The notes under the pieces were generated by a model. That model had not been told where the DNA came from. It made no database searches and saw only the letters and a program-made list of their open reading frames with translations. Both the position numbers and the translations under genes were made by a program. DNA of 9,503 bases from Treponema sp. (GTDB lineage Bacteria > Spirochaetota > Spirochaetia > Treponematales > UBA12059): NCBI GenBank assembly GCA_012517645.1, contig JAAYUR010000498.1, forward strand, positions 1-9,503, written 5' to 3'. Positions 7,159 to 9,503 of the stretch are shown one piece after another (the first letter of the stretch is position 1; each line of letters begins with the position of its first letter).

Positions 7159-8304
7159 CTATTGATCCACGGCCTTCCGTATCTCAGACAAGCGGCGATC
7201 GAGCTCCGCGCTCAAAGTCTCCCGGGCCTTCAGGAACGCGTCCGAAACCGAGGCCGCCGCGGTGCCCCCCTGGCCCCGGACGGGATCCATAGGAAGGGCG
7301 AAGACGACGGTCCCGTCGTCCCGGATGATTCGGATCGTGGTCTTACAGTCGCTGGTGAAGATGTTGTACTTCTTGCCTCCGTATTCCATCTGCCGGGCCG
7401 GGGAAGCCTCGGAGACGACGAAGGCCAAGTACGAGGCACCCGCCGATGCGGCCAGGGCCCGGACCGAGGCGGGATCCCCGCCGAAAGCCCGGTCGAACCC
7501 GGAGCCGAGGAGCTTGCCGTCCAGCGGGGAAGGGGAGAGTCCCGCGCCTTTCAGGATAGAGGCGACGGTGTCCAGGATCTGGGGGTTCTGGACCACGCCC
7601 TCGGGGCCCCGCTCCAAGGCGACGACCTTCGCGACGTTCGAGGGAGGGAGGTAGGAAAAATCCCTCTGGACGTTCCGGAAGGCGTAGGTGAAGCCCCGCG
7701 CGGTGAAGGCGGGGTAGGCTCGAACCACGGCTTCCGAGGAGGGGGTGTCCAGACGCGAAAGGATCGCGTTGGCCCGCCCTAAGGTGTCCGTGGATGCGCT
7801 GGCCGTCAGCACCCCGCCGCCCCGGACGAATTCGAAGCGGATCGGCGCGTCCGCGATCGGGGACTTGGCGGCTGCGAAATTCTCGAACAGGAAGACCGAG
7901 GGCTGCAGGGCGCCCTCCTTGCCTACGGACCTGGAAGCCGCCGCCACCTGGGAACCGTCCGGCCCGATCCAACCTTCCCCGGGTTCCAGGGAGAGCCGGT
8001 TCCCGATGCGTACAAGCTCCGCCTCCGCCTGCGTCCCGAGCCGGGCGGCTTCCGCGGTACCTTCTTCCCGGGACAAGGCCAGGACGGTCACATAGGACCG
8101 GATGGCCTCCGCGGGGTGGTTGGAATCCAGGGCGGTCCTCCCGAGGTCCAGAAGGCGCCTCATCTCATCCAGGGAGGAAGCGGGACGGCCGGGAGAGGAT
8201 TCCGTGCTCGGCGCGGAGGGCGCCGCCGGAGGAGGCGCCGATACGCAGCCCATCAGTGCCAGGGCAGAGAAGATCGCTGAAAGGATACGGGCTTTCTTTC
8301 GCAT
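7159..8304 (-). CDS. Putative lipoprotein with TPR-like, Ig-like and C-terminal alpha/beta segments
   Basis: A 381-residue envelope protein of unknown role. The N-terminus MRKKARILSAIFSALALMGC is a lipoprotein signal peptide with Cys20 as the lipidation site; the lipobox LMGC is slightly unusual. A Pro/Ala/Ser-rich linker (21-44) follows. Residues 45-103 form amphipathic helices of TPR type (LLDLGRTALDSNHPAEAIRSY). Residues about 134-197 look like a bacterial Ig-like domain (DAPIRFEFVRGGGVLT, then STDTLGRANAIL). The C-terminal region (about 240-375) has ALAASAGASYLAFVVSEA, then TTIRIIRDDGTVVFALP, then a closing helix, a pattern seen in LPP20/LpoB/CsgG-type envelope proteins; this resemblance is inferred. 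The start at 8304 has a strong GGGGGG ribosome binding site (8312-8317) 7 bases upstream. The in-frame extension to 8481 would hide the signal peptide and overlap the DUF503 gene, so I reject it. It is last in a three-gene cluster, 41 bases after the DUF503 gene. Confidence 0.87.
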   Translation of the reverse strand: MRKKARILSAIFSALALMGCVSAPPPAAPSAPSTESSPGRPASSLDEMRRLLDLGRTALDSNHPAEAIRSYVTVLALSREEGTAEAARLGTQAEAELVRIGNRLSLEPGEGWIGPDGSQVAAASRSVGKEGALQPSVFLFENFAAAKSPIADAPIRFEFVRGGGVLTASASTDTLGRANAILSRLDTPSSEAVVRAYPAFTARGFTYAFRNVQRDFSYLPPSNVAKVVALERGPEGVVQNPQILDTVASILKGAGLSPSPLDGKLLGSGFDRAFGGDPASVRALAASAGASYLAFVVSEASPARQMEYGGKKYNIFTSDCKTTIRIIRDDGTVVFALPMDPVRGQGGTAAASVSDAFLKARETLSAELDRRLSEIRKAVDQ

Positions 8305-8345
8305 CTCGGTTCCCCCCTTCCCTCGGAATCTCGGCCAATCGGAGC

Positions 8346-8630
8346 TCAATCGTAGAGTTCGCTGTGGATCTGCACGTCCCGAACCCGGCATTTGCTTTCC
8401 GCGAAGGCCAGAGCCTTCTGGAGCACGTGTTCGCCGTGTTCCCTGGAGTTGGATACCAGGGCGCCTCCCAGCTGGGCCCACTGGAGGGAGTCGTGCAGGT
8501 CGACCTCCGCGCAGGAGATCCGGAACTTTGTCCGGAGCTGCTCCTTCAAGGATACTACGATTTTGCGTTTTTCCTTGATGCTGGTCGTCTCCGGTAGCTC
8601 AAGGATGAATTGAATCATGGACACTACCAC
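8346..8630 (-). CDS. DUF503 / YlxP-family small protein
   Basis: A 94-residue protein matching the DUF503 family in length and layout. The first strand MIQFILELPETTSIKEKRK carries the typical SxKEKR signature, followed by a helix with SLKEQLRTKFRISCAEVD, then LQWAQLGGALVSN and a final amphipathic helix. The biochemical role is poorly defined; in Bacillus subtilis the relative YlxP is encoded with nusA, infB and rbfA, which suggests a translation or ribosome-maturation link, but none of those neighbours is here. The GTG at 8630 is preceded by AAGAGG with about 5 bases of spacing and overlaps the upstream gene's TAG in GTGGTAG, pointing to translational coupling. GTG at 8624 (in TAGTG) and ATG at 8618 are in-frame alternatives giving 92 and 90 residues. 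The family assignment is secure; the exact start is less so. Confidence 0.93.
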   Translation of the reverse strand: MVVSMIQFILELPETTSIKEKRKIVVSLKEQLRTKFRISCAEVDLHDSLQWAQLGGALVSNSREHGEHVLQKALAFAESKCRVRDVQIHSELYD

Positions 8631-9268
8631 GAGGACCTCTTGCCGAGCAGTCCCGCCAGCTCATCCTCCCCGACCACGGGAAGCTCGCCGCCGGATCGTC
8701 TAGCGGCGCGACGGGGGGATCGGTACCCCACCGCCGCCGAATACGCGGAGGCCAGGACGAGCAGGGCTTCCGGAAGCAGCAGCAGCCGTATCGCGGCGGC
8801 GTACAGGTTCATGTCCGAAAGAAGGAAACCCGCGGCGGCGCGAAGGAATTCGAAGCCGGCGAGGACTACCAGGATACCCGCCCGTGCTTCGGGCAGAATC
8901 CGAGGGATCCTAAGAATCCGGAGGCTCCGTGCGGCCAGCAAGAGGACGGGGATCGACTCCGGCCGACCCTCCAGGTACGCGTAGGCCAAGGGCGCGGAAG
9001 CCAAGGCTATGACCGGAAGGGAGGAAAGGATTTCGAGCCATCCCTGCCGGGGGAAGGCCCGGGAATCCATCGCTTCCAGGAGAGCCAGGGCGAGCCCCAG
9101 CCCCAGGACGAGGGAGTCCAAGGCCAGCCCCGCGAAGGAGACCAACGGGCGTACGGGAAGGAGAGAAGGCGCGAGGACGGAGATCTCCTCGAGCGCCCAG
9201 GCCGCCAGGGACACGGCGGCCGGAACCGCGAGCAGGACGCCCGGCGGACCCGGGGATCTTTCTTTCAT
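8624..9268 (-). CDS. Small membrane protein resembling a voltage-sensor domain (ion-channel S1-S4 type)
   Basis: From the ATG at 9268 the product is 214 residues. Hydrophobic segments lie at about 9-26, 41-65, 80-97, 106-125, 131-149 and 153-179. The third begins WLEILSSLP, like the S3 segment of K+ channel relatives (acidic residue then LP). The fourth contains RSLRILRIPRI with Arg114, Arg117, Arg120 and Arg123 exactly three apart, the hallmark of an S4 voltage sensor. Acidic residues near the first two segments (Glu27, Glu28, Asp51, Glu65) could be counter-charges. No TVGYG-like filter lies between two later helices, so a conducting pore is not evident. The C-terminus is Arg-rich then acidic and probably soluble. 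The 9268 start avoids overlap with the divergent gene's ATG at 9321 and has a weak AAGG; an ATG at 9322 would add 18 residues. It is first in the cluster with DUF503 and the lipoprotein. Function is inferred from pattern only. Confidence 0.8.
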   Translation of the reverse strand: MKERSPGPPGVLLAVPAAVSLAAWALEEISVLAPSLLPVRPLVSFAGLALDSLVLGLGLALALLEAMDSRAFPRQGWLEILSSLPVIALASAPLAYAYLEGRPESIPVLLLAARSLRILRIPRILPEARAGILVVLAGFEFLRAAAGFLLSDMNLYAAAIRLLLLPEALLVLASAYSAAVGYRSPRRAARRSGGELPVVGEDELAGLLGKRSSW

Positions 9269-9276
9269 CGTCGGCC

Positions 9277-9306
9277 TTGTGATGCGGCTTGCCGCCGCGC
9301 TACTAT
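9277..9306 (+). promoter_or_regulatory. Weak candidate promoter for the rightmost secreted-protein gene
   Basis: In the divergent intergenic region the plus strand has TTGTGA (9277-9282), 18 bases, then TACTAT (9301-9306), each matching four of six consensus bases; the overlapping TATCAT (9304-9309) matches five of six but with a longer spacer. The same bases read TATGAT on the other strand (9305-9310), a possible -10 for the leftward cluster without a clear -35. The intergenic region is only about 52 bases, so both promoters, if real, overlap. Confidence 0.3.
9284..9295. repeat. Short perfect inverted repeat between divergent genes
   Basis: GCGGC-TT-GCCGC is an inverted repeat with 5-bp arms and a 2-base centre, lying in the spacer of the candidate plus-strand promoter. 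A direct repeat CTATCAT occurs beside it at 9303-9309 and 9316-9322, 13 bases apart. Either could be an operator, but GC-rich palindromes this short occur readily by chance. Confidence 0.3.
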
Positions 9307-9320
9307 CATACAAGCCTATC

Positions 9321-9503
9321 ATGGGAAAGAAAAGCGCCGTCGCCGCGATTTTTTTGCTCGCTGTCCTGCTCGCGGCGGCCCAGTCCCCCGAGGGGACGGA
9401 AGCCGAACCTGCGCCGCAGGAGGTGACCGCCTCCGGATCCGCCCCCGCGCCTCCGCCCCTGGCGCCGGTACCGGTCCTCCCGGTCGGGGCGCCCCAGAGC
9501 CTA
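9321..9503 (+). CDS. Secreted protein with Ala/Pro-rich N-terminus, partial
   Basis: Sixty-one codons are open from the ATG at 9321 to the right edge. The start MGKKSAVAAIFLLAVLLAAA is a classical Sec signal peptide, with likely cleavage after Ala20 before QSPEG; there is no lipobox Cys. The mature N-terminus is Ala/Pro/Glu-rich (such as SAPAPPPLAPVPVLP), a typical extended linker before a periplasmic or outer-membrane domain that is not visible. No good ribosome binding site precedes the ATG (CAAGCCTATC), so translation may be weak or the leader very short. The gene is divergent from the voltage-sensor-like gene. I cannot name a function from this fragment. Confidence 0.75.
   Translation, partial: MGKKSAVAAIFLLAVLLAAAQSPEGTEAEPAPQEVTASGSAPAPPPLAPVPVLPVGAPQSL

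Noticed and set aside
8305..8481. A 59-residue N-terminal extension of the lipoprotein
   Set aside because: It would bury a clear lipoprotein signal peptide, overlap the DUF503 coding region, and ignore the strong ribosome binding site just before 8304.
6898..8597. Long plus-strand open frames (6898-7782 and 7794-8597) opposite the lipoprotein and DUF503 genes
   Set aside because: They are Arg/Pro/Gly-rich shadows; the first also overlaps the dinB 3-prime end in another frame, and the minus-strand products have signal peptide, ribosome binding sites and family matches.
8724..8740. AAVGY near the end of the voltage-sensor-like protein as a K+ selectivity filter
   Set aside because: Only VGY matches TVGYG, it falls at the end of the last hydrophobic segment, and no membrane helix follows to make a pore loop.
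9269..9322. An 18-residue N-terminal extension of the voltage-sensor-like protein from the ATG at 9322
   Set aside because: No ribosome binding site precedes it, it would overlap the divergent ATG at 9321, and the extension lies over the putative promoter elements.

Overview
The window is a GC-rich, gene-dense bacterial chromosomal segment with seven complete or nearly complete genes plus an eighth cut by the right edge; the first gene is cut by the left edge. Nothing looks mobile: I see no transposase, integrase, tRNA, rRNA or CRISPR array. The mix of pyruvate phosphate dikinase, a lipoprotein with a loose lipobox and several poorly characterised membrane or secreted proteins would suit a GC-rich spirochaete. 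That assignment is only a tentative inference, because no gene here is diagnostic of a phylum.

Layout. Positions 1-3622 read leftward: an uncharacterised 388-residue protein (2456-3622) lies upstream of ppdK (1-2351, C-terminus outside the window). ppdK also has its own plausible promoter and a strong ribosome binding site. A compact divergent promoter region (about 3623-3726) separates this block from a rightward pair: a secreted/membrane protein with an M28-peptidase-like domain and eight membrane segments (3727-5955), then dinB, encoding DNA polymerase IV (5966-7144), 10 bases later. A perfect 10-bp inverted repeat overlapping the dinB stop codon probably ends this transcript, and also the convergent one from the right.

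Positions 7159-9268 read leftward as a tight three-gene cluster, in transcription order: a small membrane protein resembling a voltage-sensor domain, a DUF503/YlxP-family protein whose GTG start overlaps the preceding stop, and a lipoprotein combining TPR-like, Ig-like and C-terminal alpha/beta segments. Beyond a short divergent intergenic region, a gene for a secreted Ala/Pro-rich protein starts at 9321 and runs off the right edge.

PpdK and Pol IV are ordinary, confidently recognised enzymes. The interest lies in three proteins that look like remodelled versions of known folds: the 388-residue protein (possible decayed GHKL ATPase C-terminus), the M28-like membrane protein (metal-site residues replaced), and the pore-less voltage-sensor-like protein. 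I could not assemble these into a demonstrable new multi-gene system.
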